Counted from the first letter of the stretch, positions 38,389 through 51,387 are shown. The stretch is DNA of 64,000 bases from Cercis canadensis (GCA_003255065.1 QAOA01001366.1:827341-891340); one strand, 5' to 3'. A program made the numbers and translations. Notes: generated by a model from the letters alone, not told the origin.

Positions 38389-39538
38389 ATGCACGCAAAG
38401 ACAGACTCGGAGGTGACAAGCTTGGACGCTTCGTCTCCAGCTAGATCTCCTCGTCGCCCCGTTTACTACGTTCAGAGCCCTTCCAGAGACTCTCACGATG
38501 GCGAGAAGACTGCCACGTCGTTTCACTCCACGCCGGTCCTCAGCCCCATGGGATCTCCTCCTCATTCTCACTCTCACTCTCACTCCTCCCTTGGCCACCA
38601 CTCTCGTGAATCTTCCTCCACCAGATTCTCTGGATCTCTTAAACCCGGATCCCGGAAGATCTCCCCCAACGACGCCGCTCGCGGTGGCGGCCACCGCAAG
38701 GGTCAGAAGCCGTGGAAGGGCGATGTTATTGAAGAAGAAGGCCTTCTCGAATCTGAAGAGCGACGCAAGGGCCTTCCTCGTCGCTGTTATTTCTTCGCTT
38801 TTGTTCTTGGATTCCTTGTCCTCTTCTCCTTCTTCTCTTTGATTCTCTGGGGTGCCAGTAAGCCTATGAAACCCAAGATCACCATCCAGGTACTTCAATT
38901 TTGAGAAATCTAACTTGGAATTTGGAATTCAGAATTCCCCTTCTAATTAATTTGTACTTTGATTTCGCAGAGCATAAAATTTGAGCATCTAAGTGTTCAA
39001 GCTGGTTCAGATTCCACAGGAGTGGCCACTGATATGATCTCCATGAATTCCACTGTAAAATTCACATATCGCAACACCGGAACATTCTTCGGAGTCCATG
39101 TTACATCAACACCTCTAGATCTGTCTTATTCACAAATCGCGATTGCTTCTGGAAATGTGAGTGACACAAATTTATTGTCATTTTAGCTAACTAGAATCCT
39201 TTGGATTAGCTCTAATTTACTGAAATTTGTACTATTGGTGTTTGCACTTGCAGATGAAGAATTTTTATCAGTCAAGAAAGAGTCAAAGATCAGTTAGCGT
39301 AGCAGTGATGGGTAACAAGATTCCTCTCTATGGAAGTGGGGCGAGTTTGAGCAGTGCAACAGGCGTGCCCACATTGCCAGTGCCATTGAAATTGAGCTTT
39401 GTACTTCGATCCAAAGCTTATGTTCTGGGCAAATTGGTTAAACCAAAATTTTACAAGAGAATTCAATGTTCAATCACTTTTGATCCCAAGAAGCTCAATG
39501 TTGCACGTTCCCTCAAAAACAATTGCACATATGTTTGA
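38389..39538 (+). CDS. Companion of cellulose synthase (CC)-like LEA_2 membrane protein
   Basis: Exons 38389-38889, 38971-39156 and 39254-39538 are all joined in phase 0 and give 323 residues. The N-terminus (MHAKTDSEVTSL, then SPRRPVYYVQSPSRDS and SFHSTPVLSPMGSPP) matches the Arabidopsis CC1/CC2 proteins, which bind cellulose synthase complexes and, through the cytosolic N-terminus, cortical microtubules, and help sustain cellulose synthesis under salt stress. A His/Ser repeat (HSHSHSHSS) is at about 59-67. One membrane segment lies at about 133-155 (YFFAFVLGFLVLFSFFSLIL), followed by an apoplastic LEA_2 domain at 165-320, including NTGTFFGVHVTSTP and KFYKRIQC. The proline-rich insert I recall in Arabidopsis CC1 before the PLPV(P)LKLSF region is short or absent here. 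Family assignment is firm; CC1 versus CC2 orthology is not. Confidence 0.92.
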
Positions 39539-40868
39539 TCAACATTACCAACCACATGGAATGGAAAAGCATACACATTTGGAGAACGCGTTTGGGCAGG
39601 TGTGGAGAACGCGGTTTTGGACTTTTTAGCTGCCCATAACTATCTCCAATAGATAAAAAAGACAGCTTGTATTTGGTGGATGACCTTTCATTTTGTTTTT
39701 TATTCATTTGATTTAATGTAAAAGTAAGAAATAATTTATTCATTGTCAATGTTGTCATTGCAATATATATATTTTTTTAATTTTTTGTCGAGATGATTAT
39801 AGTGGAACTAATCAATCAATATAGTCAAGTAAGTTGGCTGTTTTGTTTTGATAAAGAAAATCATGTCAATTAGCCACCCAATGTATACAAGGAATTCCAG
39901 CTGTTCAATTTTAATTACGTGGGAGTTGGGGCAAACTTGTTTATCAAGCACCTGAAATGTTCAACATATGCATGTGCTTGGTAGCCAAGAAACTTTGGAG
40001 ATTCCATAATTACATGATGATTTCGTGTTATGTTAATAATCAATTAAAATTGTAATAGTAGTATTCCAACTTTAGCATAATGATTAATTAGAGGTGATCC
40101 AATTTAATATTCCAACTCTCTCTTTTGGGGTGGGGAGGGGTAGCTGATGTGGTTGAATGACTCATTTTGTTAGGGTTATGACTTATGGGGCATTTGGTTG
40201 AGCTTTCAAGCACAGTTGCTTGTAATTAGTTCATCATTTCCTCTTCAAGGGGACACCTCAGTGATTGAGTGCTTAATATTTTATTATAGAAGTACCAAGT
40301 TCAAATTCAATCCCACTTGGAGCGAATAAAATGAGATTTTAGAAAGAGATAGACTACTCCTTTATATTTAACCTCCAGGGAACCAAAAGAAAAAAATTCA
40401 TCCCTTCCGTAAAGCATTTACGGTTGTCTCACCCAACATTTGATCAAGGATATCAATATGGATGAGTGTTTCATTACATTATCAAAATGTGATCCTTTTT
40501 TTCAGATAAAAATTATTTATTCCATTATTTCAAGCTCTACATTTGGGGTTAGTTAAGTAGCACTTCCCAACTTTGTGGAACTTCATCTTATTCCTTTATT
40601 AAAATGTGCTTTTTCTTTTCCATGATCGTTTGAAATTAGATTTACAATTAAATGATCTTTGTTCCCCCATTTTAGATTAAATATGAGATGACAACTTCAA
40701 TTTCATTTTTCTGGGAAACTAAGAAATTCAAGCTCATGATCCACAGAATAACATTACAAACATCAGAAGACCACCTATTTAAACTATAGCCAGATTTTCA
40801 AACAAGCCAGCTATTTAGAAAAGAAATACTTAGAAGTGTGTAGGAACTTTAACCTTCCAACTGGTCTC
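39539..40868. other. Convergent 3' UTR/intergenic region
   Basis: This is the tail-to-tail interval between the CC-like gene (+) and the ankyrin gene (-). No ORF of note. A segment at about 40260-40400 has a B-box-like AGTTCAAATTC and could be a degraded SINE, but it lacks a clear tail duplication. Both 3' UTRs should lie here; the cleavage sites cannot be placed from sequence alone. Confidence 0.5.
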
Positions 40869-43800
40869 TTATATGGAAACCCTCGCACTAGCAAGTTCAA
40901 CTAGTGCCACTGCTTCGTTAATTGCATCCATCACTTCTAGCTTTCCCCTACTCACTGCTTCATCCATTGGAGTCCTCTCATAACTGAACAGTCACATTGT
41001 TAAAAAAATGATGTATTTAAAAGAATCCACACTCATTTTAAAATGCTTCATAGGTTATATTTTACAGACCTGTTTAACGCACTAACATCGGCTCCTGCCA
41101 AGATTAATTTCTTCACCACCTGAATGGTACTGCTAGTTAAAGAAATCTGTGAACTGTGAATTAAAATGATTACAAATGTCCTCAGGGGAACACAAGAATT
41201 ACCTCAACATGACCGTTGAGGCTAGCCCAATGAAGAGGGGTATTTTTCTCCAAATTTGGTGTATTAAGATCCTGTTCATGCAAGCTTCAAAACCTTAACT
41301 ATCTTAATCCACCATTACAATAAGTGCAGCATCTATAAATAAAGAATCCTCACTAAAATTAAGAAATGGATGTAATAAAACTTAAGATAGACAAGGGTCA
41401 AGAAAAATATGAGCAAAGTAAGTATAAAAAGCCAAAGATATGCCAATCAAAAGTTAATTTACAATGAGGTTAACTGGTAAGAAAGAAGAATAGCAAATAT
41501 GAAAAGCAGCGAACTTCTAATATGTCAAGAAGTAATGTAAATTTTGTAAAACTAAACCATATATATCCACACAGTACTCAAACATTATTAGAGAATTGTT
41601 GGTTTTGAACCTATAAATAGTATGCCACAGTTCAAGGATCAGCTTTGACATCAATGCTTGGAACCCTAGGAAGAGGAGGAGGGGGAAAAAAAAAGGAAAG
41701 GAAAACTACTCTTTTGTTCCCCTACTGAAACTCAAACAAATAGAATATTAAGAAAGAAATTTTGATCCTGTGGAGTGGAAACTCTACTCTACACTTGTCA
41801 CAATTTCTCCAGTTTCTCCCATGGCAAAAACCAACATAAGTTGTAGGGGATGACCGAAAGAATGAATCATTAGGATTCTATATTGAACATAGAGTAATTG
41901 GAGTCAGTAGTTAGAGCCCTTTGTGTTTCTTTCTGTATATGGTGGATCTTGAAATTCTTGCAATTTAAGATATAAGTTGATGACTTGTCATATCTTGGAA
42001 TATATAGGATTGCCAAGGATATTACTACTAGGAGTTATCATTTGGCTAAGTCTGTCAATACCATATTAATGAGAATTTTCAGCATAGTAGTCCTCATACT
42101 ATCAGGGTAGACAGTGTCATAATGTCCACAGATACAGTACAGAACTATGAACATAATCGAGTGTTAACATCTTCTACCATATAAATACCTAGTAACCCAA
42201 TATATGTCCATGTTCAAACCCCTTGAAGAAAGATCCTTAAAATCCACATGCAATCACTAACATTAAACTCAAACTAGCCCATTAATACAGCAATCTACAT
42301 ATCCAACAGAATTTTTTTTTTAAAATAATAAAAGAAAATCACTATCATTGTGTGGACTTCAATTATCAAAACCTGGACTGACATCAAATGGCAGAGCCTA
42401 GAGATATGCTACAATTCCAACCTTGTTCCAACCAACAAAATCTTAAGTTACGCGTCAAAAGTAAGACCAGGCATGTTAATGTGTCTGTCCTAAGCCATAT
42501 ATTTAGGACCAAGGTACCAGTTTAGACTTTAGAGTCCAAATACCATTTTAACACAGAAAATTTCAACTATCATTTATATGTCAAATACAAGTCAGAAAAT
42601 TTTCTTTGTTCTTTTCCTTTTCTGGAAAATGTACTACTGCCAATGAAAAAAAGGATTATGTGTGAGGGTGTGAAAAAGAAAAATGGGTTGAGGAATCTGA
42701 CACCATGATAAGTAATGCTAGATTGCCAGTTCAATGAGTATGTCCTGAGTCAGCTAAGAATCTGCATATGGGAAGTATAACCCAGAAATTTCATCTTTTT
42801 CTTTATCAATCTCATACATACATGTCAGTTAATCTTCTTATTTGAAAAATTCAAAAATAGCANTTCTTTTTCTGGAAAATGTACTACTGCCAATGAAAAA
42901 AAGGATTATGTGTGAGGGTGTGAAAAAGAAAAATGGGTTGAGGAATCTGACATCATGATAAGTAATGCTAGATTGCCAGTTCAATGAGTATGTCCTGAGT
43001 CAGCTAAGAATCTGCATATGGGAAGTATAACCCAGAAATTTCATCTTTTTCTTTATCAATCTCATACATACATGTCAGTTAATCTTCTTATTTGAAAAAT
43101 TCAAAAATAGCAACGAAAATGGAAACAGAAAGTGATTGGTGCATGTCCATCTAATATAAAGTGACATCTTGAAATTAGCCAAAAGAAAAGAATTTGATGT
43201 TAATGGTCAATGAAATGACTTGTTATCAGGATGAAAAAAATGAGTACTCCCAAAGGCTTCTCTCTAATTCTAATAATCAATCAATGGCTTATTCATAGTA
43301 TAAATTGATGAAATGTAAATAAAAGAAAATATTTGGAAGAAAGCCTTCTCACCACTCCTTTATTGATTAAATATTCCACAATGTCAATATGATCGTTAGC
43401 TGCAGCCATATGAAGAGCTGCACTCAAACATTAAGAGCAAAGTCAAGTACATATGAAAAAGTTCAGCAGATCAGAGTAACATTATTTTTTATTCTCTCTT
43501 ATGATGAATTTAGTCAAACAGACAAAATTATCTTCTCCTTCAAGGACTTTATTATTCTCCAGGGTAATTCTCTGTTGTCTTCCTACCCATTCATTTAATC
43601 AAATTTTGACTCAATCTCCTAGGAAATGAACTCTTATTCATACACGCTCCTTTGTCTCATCAGTTACAATCTTTAAAATTTATCACTGAGACCTAAATTA
43701 CCACCTTTGCACTCAACAATATGCTCTAGTTTGACAATATCTTTTCTTATTACATCAAAGCAAATGTGGTTTTTAGTTTTGGTTACACTGAAACATAGAT

Positions 43801-44380
43801 TTTCCTTGTAATCAACAGTATCAGACCCAATATATTAGGAATCAATCCAAATTCTAGTCACATTTAAAAAATATATATAAAAAAGGACATTTGTGATAAT
43901 CAAACCCATTAAGAAGTTCACAGTTAGCACAAGTTGAAAAGACCTGTTCTCCCCTGTGAATCCTTGGAATCAAGAGGAACACCACTGGATACTAAGCTTA
44001 CAACATCATCCATATCACCATATCTTGCAGCCTGTTAGACAGATAAAACTTCAATTATCACAATCACTTCCAATGGATTAGCAAAACACTTCAAAATCAA
44101 GCTTCTACTTTTATTTTATTTTTTCATTCAAAAACACCAAAAATTTAGAAATTCCATGTTCTTTCCCAAGCTTAAGATTACAACAAAACCCAAAATTAAT
44201 AACGAAAGAATACATAGAAAAAGGAAATTCGGATACAAAAGTAAAAGTTGTGAGCTGGGCAAAGAGGAAGAAGGTGAGCAGTGAGTAGTTGCTTACCTCG
44301 AGCAAGGCATCGACGTTCTCCGCCGCCGTTTGAGGTGGAACTGGAGTTTGGTCTGCGGTGTTTGCCACCTCCACTCCCAT
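40869..44380 (-). CDS. Small ankyrin-repeat protein, YAR1/P16F5.05c-like
   Basis: Six exons on the minus strand: 44297-44380, 43944-44031, 43353-43417, 41203-41271, 41070-41119 and 40869-40983. They total 471 nt and give 156 residues; all junctions are GT-AG and in frame. After a short variable N-terminus come ENVDALLEAARYGDMDDVVS (repeat 1, about 22-54), GRTALHMAAANDHIDIVEYL (repeat 2, 55-87), KNTPLHWASLNGHVEVVKKL (repeat 3, 88-120) and a capping ERTPMDEAVSRGKLEVMDAI (121-150). The whole protein is little more than this solenoid. This matches plant proteins named after fission yeast P16F5.05c and related to yeast Yar1, a chaperone of ribosomal protein Rps3. The plant role is inferred from that similarity. 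The in-frame GTG upstream of the ATG is not needed. Intron 3 (2,081 bp) contains an assembly duplication. Confidence 0.93.
42614..43112. repeat. 249-bp duplication around a single N inside an intron
   Basis: 42614-42862 and 42864-43112 are nearly identical and separated by N at 42863, inside intron 3 of the ankyrin gene. One of the few differences is GACACCATG versus GACATCATG. If this is an unmerged overlap, the true intron is about 250 bp shorter than shown. Confidence 0.8.
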
Positions 44381-44465
44381 CTGCTGTTGCCGTTCCTTTT
44401 TCACTGCTCAGTTCAGGGGTTTGGGTTCCGTTTAGGCTATACGCGATTCTCTCCAATTACTAATA

Positions 44466-44474
44466 CTATATATG
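44466..44474 (-). promoter_or_regulatory. TATA box of the ankyrin gene
   Basis: On the minus strand CATATATAGT lies about 85-95 bp upstream of the ATG at 44380. The expected start, about 30 bp on, would leave a 5' UTR of roughly 60 nt. This is inferred from motif and spacing only. Confidence 0.4.
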
Positions 44475-46650
44475 ACATGACGCCAGTAAATTAGAATTTT
44501 TTTTTTGATACCCACAATTTTTTTGTGAAATTAATTTCATTATTTCTTTAACATTATTTTTATTTTAAGATTTAAATTTTTAACATTATTTTAAAATTCG
44601 CTTTTCACGAAGTTCATTTTATCAACTTGAGCCACATGATGGTTTGAATTTTTTTTTTTTTTTTACTAANTTTTGCTAAGTACTTCTTCATTTCTTTTGT
44701 AATAAAGAACACTTCTTTTTAAGAAACTACAATTCTAGATCCTACAAAAATATCATTAACCTGAAAGATTAGCTTAAAATTAATATAAAAAAACTATAGG
44801 TGTTTTTGTCATTTAAATGAACATTTAATATGAGGGGTTTAGTAAAATACATTGTGATAATAGTTTTTAATATAAACATCATTTTTTTTTACCACTTAAT
44901 AGATGATAGATCTTTAAAAAATATATAAAAAGATATATAAACATTAGAACTAATATGTATGATTATGCCTCTTAAATTTGACATAACTCCTTTACAAAAA
45001 AAAAATTATTTGTTAAATTTTGAAAGTTAATCAAAAAATCTAAATAAACACACTCTTATGTTTAGATGTCATATAAGGTATTTTTAATTGTAATATACCT
45101 AATAACATATTTTTGTGAAAGTAAAATGATATTTTATGCAAATTTATAAATAAAATATCATCAAAATTAAATATATGATAATATTTTTTTATGAGACGAT
45201 AAGCAGGAGTCTAATATTATGAAAAAAAATTGAGAATAATATATATTGATTAAATTTAAGTAAAATAAAACTCACTGCCGACATAGAAGTTGAGGTAAGA
45301 ATAAAATGTTGAGGTCCAAATGTATTTGTTATTAAATAAATGAATTGATCTTTTTTCTTAAAAAAGTATACATTTGAACCTAAAACTTTAATATTTTTGA
45401 AAAAAATTACATTATTTATGTTGTTTGTGCTTGTTGGATCCGTGTATTTGTTTAAACGAATAATTGATTAAATGACGAGACAATAATGATGTAAAGATAA
45501 ATTCTTGATATAGGTTGAAAGGTGTATGTTTGTTTAAAAAGTTTAGAAAATCAAATCATTATTTTTTATTTTGAAATTGTGTCCAATCCTATCCACTTAA
45601 AGCACAAATTGAGGGACTTTTTTTTCTTTTTCCCCATCAAATACTGAGAGTACGTTTGTTATGAGGATTTTTTTAATTTTTTGAGAATCATAACTTGGGA
45701 AACTAAGATTTTTATGTTTGGTACAAAATCTTAAAAAAACATTCACAGGCAAATAAGATTCTTAGGAACTGTTTTTGAACAAGTTTCCTATAAAAAAAAT
45801 CCCATGGGGATCTGGGATTCTTAAATTTTCATGTCATGGGAAAGTTTATTAGACATAAAAAAATATATATATACTTTTCATTAATGACATAATTGTAATA
45901 ATATCAAAATTAAAAAAAATAAAACAAAATTAAATAGAAAACAAACAAATACAAAAATAATACAAAAATTGAAAGTTACTTTTTTACGGTGCATAAAGTT
46001 TTTTGGATCCAAATATATACCAAGAAAAAAAATTATTGAGCCATGAACCAATAGATAAGGAAAAGAAAGAACAATAGTAATTATTTTTCTTTTTACTGTG
46101 CATAAGACCTTTATTAGCCAAAAAAAAAAAAGTGAATTCATAAGGTGTTGAGACAGGGGTGAAATCACGACAATACACAAAGTAATTATTTTTATTTTTT
46201 TGAAATTAATTATGAGATTTTGCCCAATTAATTATCTTCAAATCTAAAAAAAATTAACCTACACATACATTAGTGATAATGACAGTAATAAGAAAAATTA
46301 TTCTGTTATGTCCAAAACAAAATATCAAAACAGCCAAAACATAACATGTACTAATAAAATTCAGATAATTAGCCAAAACATAAATACAAAAGTTGTTTTT
46401 CTAAAACTAAAATTAAGGGTATTTTTGTAAAAATAATAAATATTCTTAGAAAAGTAGTATTTAAACCAAACATAAAGATATAAAATATTATTTTATATTC
46501 TTAATAATGTTTAAGATCAATCAAACATATTATAACATTCTTAAAAATTACATCCCAAAAACAAAATTTTTAAGAATAATATTTTCTGAGAAAAAAAAAA
46601 TCTGTATACCAAATTTCCCGTCAAAGCTATGAGCATGAGAATTTGATCTG
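44475..46650. other. Intergenic spacer between divergent genes
   Basis: AT-rich spacer between the ankyrin gene (-) and the RING gene (+), with a single N at 44670 next to a T-run. The second half is occupied by a diverged transposon (about 45650-46616). No gene was seen. Confidence 0.6.
45650..46616. mobile_element. Diverged non-autonomous DNA transposon, relative of 12119 element
   Basis: The left part (ACGTTTGTTATGAGGATTTTTT, read in part) and the inner words AACTTGGGAAACTAAGATTT, GGTACAAAATCTTAAAAAA and TACTTTTCATTAATGACATA match the 12119-12744 element. The right end is the inverse of AAATTTGGTATACAGATTTT. The ends are degraded and the element is longer, so it may hold later insertions. 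Minus-strand ORFs inside are low-complexity and not credible genes. Confidence 0.5.
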
Positions 46651-46843
46651 AAAAATGAAAGAGAAGAAAGAAGGATCAAGACAGAAAGAAGTTAAAAAAA
46701 CCAAACGTGGCCCCTCCCTATGGCTCCAGATGTATGGGAACCTCTTGCTGTCGATTACTTTAGTCCACAACCTCAAGAGTTTGGCGCTTGTTTTTTGTTT
46801 TTTGTTTTCCTCCAAACTATTTAGAAAAAGAACAAGAAAACTC

Positions 46844-46850
46844 TATAAAT
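46844..46850 (+). promoter_or_regulatory. TATA box of the RING gene
   Basis: CTCTATAAATTG provides a good TATAAAT about 290 bp upstream of the ATG. The expected start is near 46875, giving a 5' UTR of about 260 nt that is rich in C and T, as in many plant leaders. The start is inferred from spacing. Confidence 0.5.
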
Positions 46851-47134
46851 TGTTTAACGCTTTTATTTCGTCCACATGCCCTTTCGTAAGGGCGGCTTCT
46901 TCTTCTATCCCAGAAAGAGGGGGGCCATTCTACCCAACCACCTCTTGCCTTTTACTATTTCATCCTATTTGGTATCACAGAATTATTCTTCAGCATCTCC
47001 TTCTCCCTTCTCTTCCTTTCCCCCCCTATATCTCTCCCTTTTTTCCTTTTCCTTTCTTTAGCTTGTGTTTGATTCAGTAGATAGATAGATAAATCAGTTA
47101 GGTTCTGCGATTTTTACCCTTTGGATCTGTCACT

Positions 47135-50100
47135 ATGACTTCAGTCGTGGAGATCGATGGTCAGCACCTTGTTAACAGTCTTCAGGATCTCTCACTCAAA
47201 GATCAAAATCAGGTATTTTTTTATCTTTCTCGTTGATGGATCTATTTTCTTTGATTTCCACGCCTTGGAGGCGACCTTTGTTATGGAAAAATTGGTTCTT
47301 TGGATGTTCTTCGGGTGCCCAGTTTGGATTTCTCGAGGATTTTCCATCCTTGATTTAAATTGTGAAACTAGATTGGGGATAGATTTGTGGGTATTGAGAT
47401 TTCAAGCGAAATATTGATTTATACATGATCAATTTATGTTCTCAGGGTGTAATCGCATGTTGTGTTGGGGTTAGAAATGTTGGGGTTGTTGTTATTATTG
47501 TTGATTCCATCATTTCTCATTTGCTGATCTCCAGAGTGAAATGCGGAGTGAAGCAGAGGTTCACGGGGTGGGATTTGGGAACCATGGGGGGATCTGTGCC
47601 ATATGCTTGGATAAGATAGTGCTCCAGGAAACTGCTCTTATAAAAGGTTGCGAGCATGCCTACTGGTTTGTCTAAACGATCTCTTGCTATTTCATTTGGA
47701 ATTCATTTTCTGGAAAAATGTGCTACCTCCTTGACTATGATATCTTCATTTTCCCGTGGTTTTCCTGCTGGTTGAAATTTTAATTTCTAATTGATGCGTT
47801 CAGGGGCAAGAGTGGATCTAGATTGTCCTTTTCATGGAGGGAAGGAGGTAGGGTGGTGAGAAAAGGAATTAAAGTGGAGATAGGAATATACCACTTTCTA
47901 GGTGTGCTTTTATGGCATGTATGACGTATCATTCTTAATGAATCTAGCAAAATACAAAAAGGACGCAAGAGAAGTTTTTAAGATTAGGGCCCTCTCTTTA
48001 TGACCTCGAGTTTGGCTGCATCTTGGGAGCTGTATGATTGGGCTGTGGGTGTCTTCAATTTAAACATATTATATGGGTGGTTATTATTTGTTTTTCAGGG
48101 AGGGAGAGCTACTTGTGATTCCTGGGGTTAGTATTGGGGTTGCCTTTTCTTTCATGAAAGTAAACATATGCCCTTTTGGATTGAATATTGAATTATAAGT
48201 TGTGTGTCTGTGTGTCATTACTCAAGGGATGCCTCAAAACAATATTTGGACCCAACAAGGATTGCTTTTTGTTTGGATTATCTGATGATTGCATATATAG
48301 TTTAGTTAATCTCTGTACATTTTTGCAACTCAGTGGCTTGGGTATGCTATAATGTCCACATCTGATCTTTGAGTTAATATCATAGTATTCCTTTTTATAT
48401 TTGTCATCAAGGCTAAATTTTCCATGGGTAGGTTGACTAGGGTGGATTTGAAACTTTAGTTGTTGGTACTTGGAGTAGGTACTAATCCACATGTGTTCAA
48501 CAATGAAAGATCAGTCATGATTGGTGCTCCTTAGCAGTGGTTTATATGTTTGAGAGTTACTCACCACAATCTTAATATGCTTTGGAACATATGTCATCAT
48601 ATTCATTGAAGATGTTCACTGTTTCAGCTAGTGAAGTTTCTTTCAGTTGTTTCAAGGATTTGGAATTTCTCACCTTCACCAGGGAGGGGAGGGTCTAGGT
48701 AAGGGGGAGACATCCTGATGTGTAACTTATGGTTTTGGATGGATAAAAATATCGTCATATACACATATGATTATCATTCACTCATCCAATCTCTGAGTTG
48801 GCGATATCAGTATGATGGTACTTAGTATGGTTTAAGTGAAATTATGGAGGGCGTCAAACTTACAAGAGGGAAAAGATCACAGAGGATGTATACAAATGAT
48901 GGAGTCTCTTAATTGTTTTTTAACTAGCAAATTTTCTAGAATTCATCATCATTTGGACATTTAAGTTGTTCCAATTCAGATGAATTTTTTAATTATTTAA
49001 TCTTCATCTTCTGTGGATTAATAACAGAGGTCAGGAATCTGGATTGATCTGTAATACTATAGCTACTAAGTTGTTGGGACAAGTTTTAAGTGTCTAGTCA
49101 ATGACTTTGATCCAACTTATTCAACCTTAGGAAAGATATGTTCTCACTCGCTATGTATGTAGTGACTTCCGTGTGAAAAATATTATGGATAATTTAATTT
49201 GAACTATGTCTGATCCTTTATGATATATTCTAAGTTGAATTTATTTTGCTCAAAATCTTTAAGAGAACCATATTGCACTGCAAAGTTTAAAACTTGGCAT
49301 CATTTTTTCCTGACCTCTTTTTTGGGGAAGGGGCGGAGGGTGGAGCTTCGATTTTTATGCATGATACAGCTTTGCAGCATGTGTCACTTTTCAATCAGGA
49401 CGAATTTCCTCAGCATTAAAAAGAGATTAATGTCCATGTAGTCCGTTAATGAACTTGACATTTTTTTGTTTCCTGAATGTAGTGTACCCTTTTTGTCTAA
49501 TTACAGGCTGGCAGATTTGTTGACTTTGTCTGCAATATTTTCTACCTTTGGTTCCATAATTCGTAGATTTTTTTTGTTGACAAGTGGAAACTGTTGGAAA
49601 TCATGCATTTTTTCAGAAGAAAGTTTAAGAAGTAATTGTTTATTTCGTGCATGCACGTTAGAGGTAGGTCACTAGATTTCCACTGTGTCTATGATAGTTA
49701 CTCTGAACACAGTGATTAGGCTTTCTTATATGTGATTTTGAAAGTATCCAACTTGTCATGTGCCCCTTTTCATATTTGTAATGTAATATATATTTATGAC
49801 AAGCCTATTTATTTGGACCTTTTAGGTTTGGAGAAATTGAGAGGTGATTTTGATTTTATTGGCTGTTCATTTTTTCTTCTATTCACGGGCGTTCTTTGTT
49901 TATTTTGTGTAGTGTAACATGCATCCTTCGCTGGGCCACATATAGTCAGAAAGTTACCTGCCCTCAGTGTAAACATCCATTTGAGTTCCTGAATGTCCAT
50001 CGCTCACTTGATGGCAGGTAATAACCATCCTCAATTGTTTTACTGTTTTTACTTATGCTTTTATCTCTAATTTGATTCACGCATCTTTCCAACCGTGGAG

Positions 50101-50663
50101 GAAAACAGTGTGCTGACATAAGTTTGAAGGAAAAAGCTGATGCCTGATTAAATTACCCATTACTGCATTTCTGACATCCAATTTTCATGTAATCTCACTG
50201 CTTTACCCTTTTATGTTGTAACAGCATCCAGGATTACATGTTTGAGGAAAGTGTTTGCCTACTTCTGAGGGCGTCATGGTTCAAACCTATGACCGTGAAA
50301 GATCATGTGGTTCATGAAGATATCTATGAAGACATTGAGGACTACTACTATGAGTACGAGGAGGAGGAAGATGATCTAGATGAAGTTTACTATGGTAGTT
50401 CATCAAGTCTTCGCATAGGTAACCGTAGATGGGGAGACAATGGTTATGTCAGTGCGGGGCGACAAGAAGCCAGGCCAGTCTATCGACCAAACTCCCAAGA
50501 TTCAGGAGCAAGTTCGTCGTCTCGTGAGCCAAAGAAGAAAGAAAAAGAGGCTGCAAAACCTGCAACAGGGCGCCGAGCAAAACGAGCATTGAAACGGGAA
50601 GCTGCCGATAAGGCGGCAGCTGCCAAGCATCAGCAGCATTTGGCAAGGTTGGGTAGGACTTGA
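47135..50663 (+). CDS. C3HC4 RING-finger protein, probable E3 ubiquitin ligase
   Basis: Exons 47135-47212, 47535-47665, 49913-50017 and 50225-50663 total 753 nt and give 250 residues, all in phase. The RING domain spans 47-89 (C47, C50, C65, H67, C70, C73, C86, C89): GICAICLDKIVLQETALIKG, then CEHAYCVTCILRW and CPQCKHPFE. The zinc-ligand cysteine C70 is split by intron 2. After the RING comes a conserved SIQDYMFEESVCLLLRASWF segment, then a Tyr/Glu/Asp-rich acidic tract (136-161), a Ser-rich linker and a basic Ala/Lys-rich tail (about 207-250) that could be a helix. A RING of this type normally recruits an E2 ubiquitin-conjugating enzyme. I recognise it as a plant RING family conserved beyond the ring itself but cannot name substrate or localisation. 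Intron 2 is 2.2 kb and holds only spurious ORFs. Confidence 0.92.
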
Positions 50664-51379
50664 TTCCATTTTTTTTTAATCAAGCCAAACCTTGAGCCTT
50701 TGGCCCTCCCCCTAAATTTCTTCTTTTTCATTTTTTTTGTACAGTGATTCTAACTTTTGCTCTGTGAAGCAAGTGTAACATAATGGGGGAAAGATGTTTT
50801 AGAATAATGGTTTGGTAGGTGGTTGGTTTCTTGGGTGTAAAGTGGATATGAAATTCCTACCACACTGTAGCATTGAACATTTAGGTTCTACTTAGTTCAC
50901 TTTATCATCAATGTAGTTCTTAGTTGTACATAAATTCTTTTCTCGGTTGGCTTTTGAATATCTTGACACGGATGTTTAATTCTTGATTTACTGTAACCCA
51001 GCCCTCTTGTTATTAGATCATATCTAATGGATTCAAATTGCACCCTTTTTTTTTTCATACAAAAAAAGGGAGTCACTTGGGTGGAATCATAGACCCTACC
51101 CTAGTATACTTAAACTTAGCAAAACATCATGCGAGATAGCCTTGGCAATAGTTGGGCTAATTAACCCCTCTTGTTAAAGGATGTTTCTCTAGTGCCTCAT
51201 GTTTAGGTTTATTTGATTTTTGTGTTATATACGAATATAATTAAAACTGATTATATAGTCAAAGTAATAATGTTTTATGATAAAAAGCTACATCTTCTCT
51301 TGTTTTTATAAGATATCATAGAATTGTGTTCATAACATAATAGGAATGGAACTGCAAGAGATAACGTGCCAAGGCCATG
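50664..51379 (+). other. 3' UTR and downstream of the RING gene
   Basis: The proximal 300 bp probably form the 3' UTR. The rest is AT-rich spacer up to a hAT-type element. No ORF with a domain. Confidence 0.5.
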
Positions 51380-51387
51380 ACCCCATG

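Noticed and set aside
38380..38898. 172-codon minus-strand frame
   Set aside because: It is the antisense shadow of exon 1 of the CC-like gene, which has clear family similarity on the plus strand.
40260..40400. Possible SINE with B-box-like AGTTCAAATTC
   Set aside because: No flanking duplication and no convincing A-box; kept only as a remark in the intergenic entry.
45881..46180. 99-codon minus frame resembling a hydrophobic peptide
   Set aside because: It lies in a degenerate transposon, is AT-driven Phe/Leu/Ile-rich and has no family signal.
46655..47080. 141-codon plus frame before the RING gene
   Set aside because: It starts upstream of the TATA box, crosses the expected transcription start and is low-complexity.
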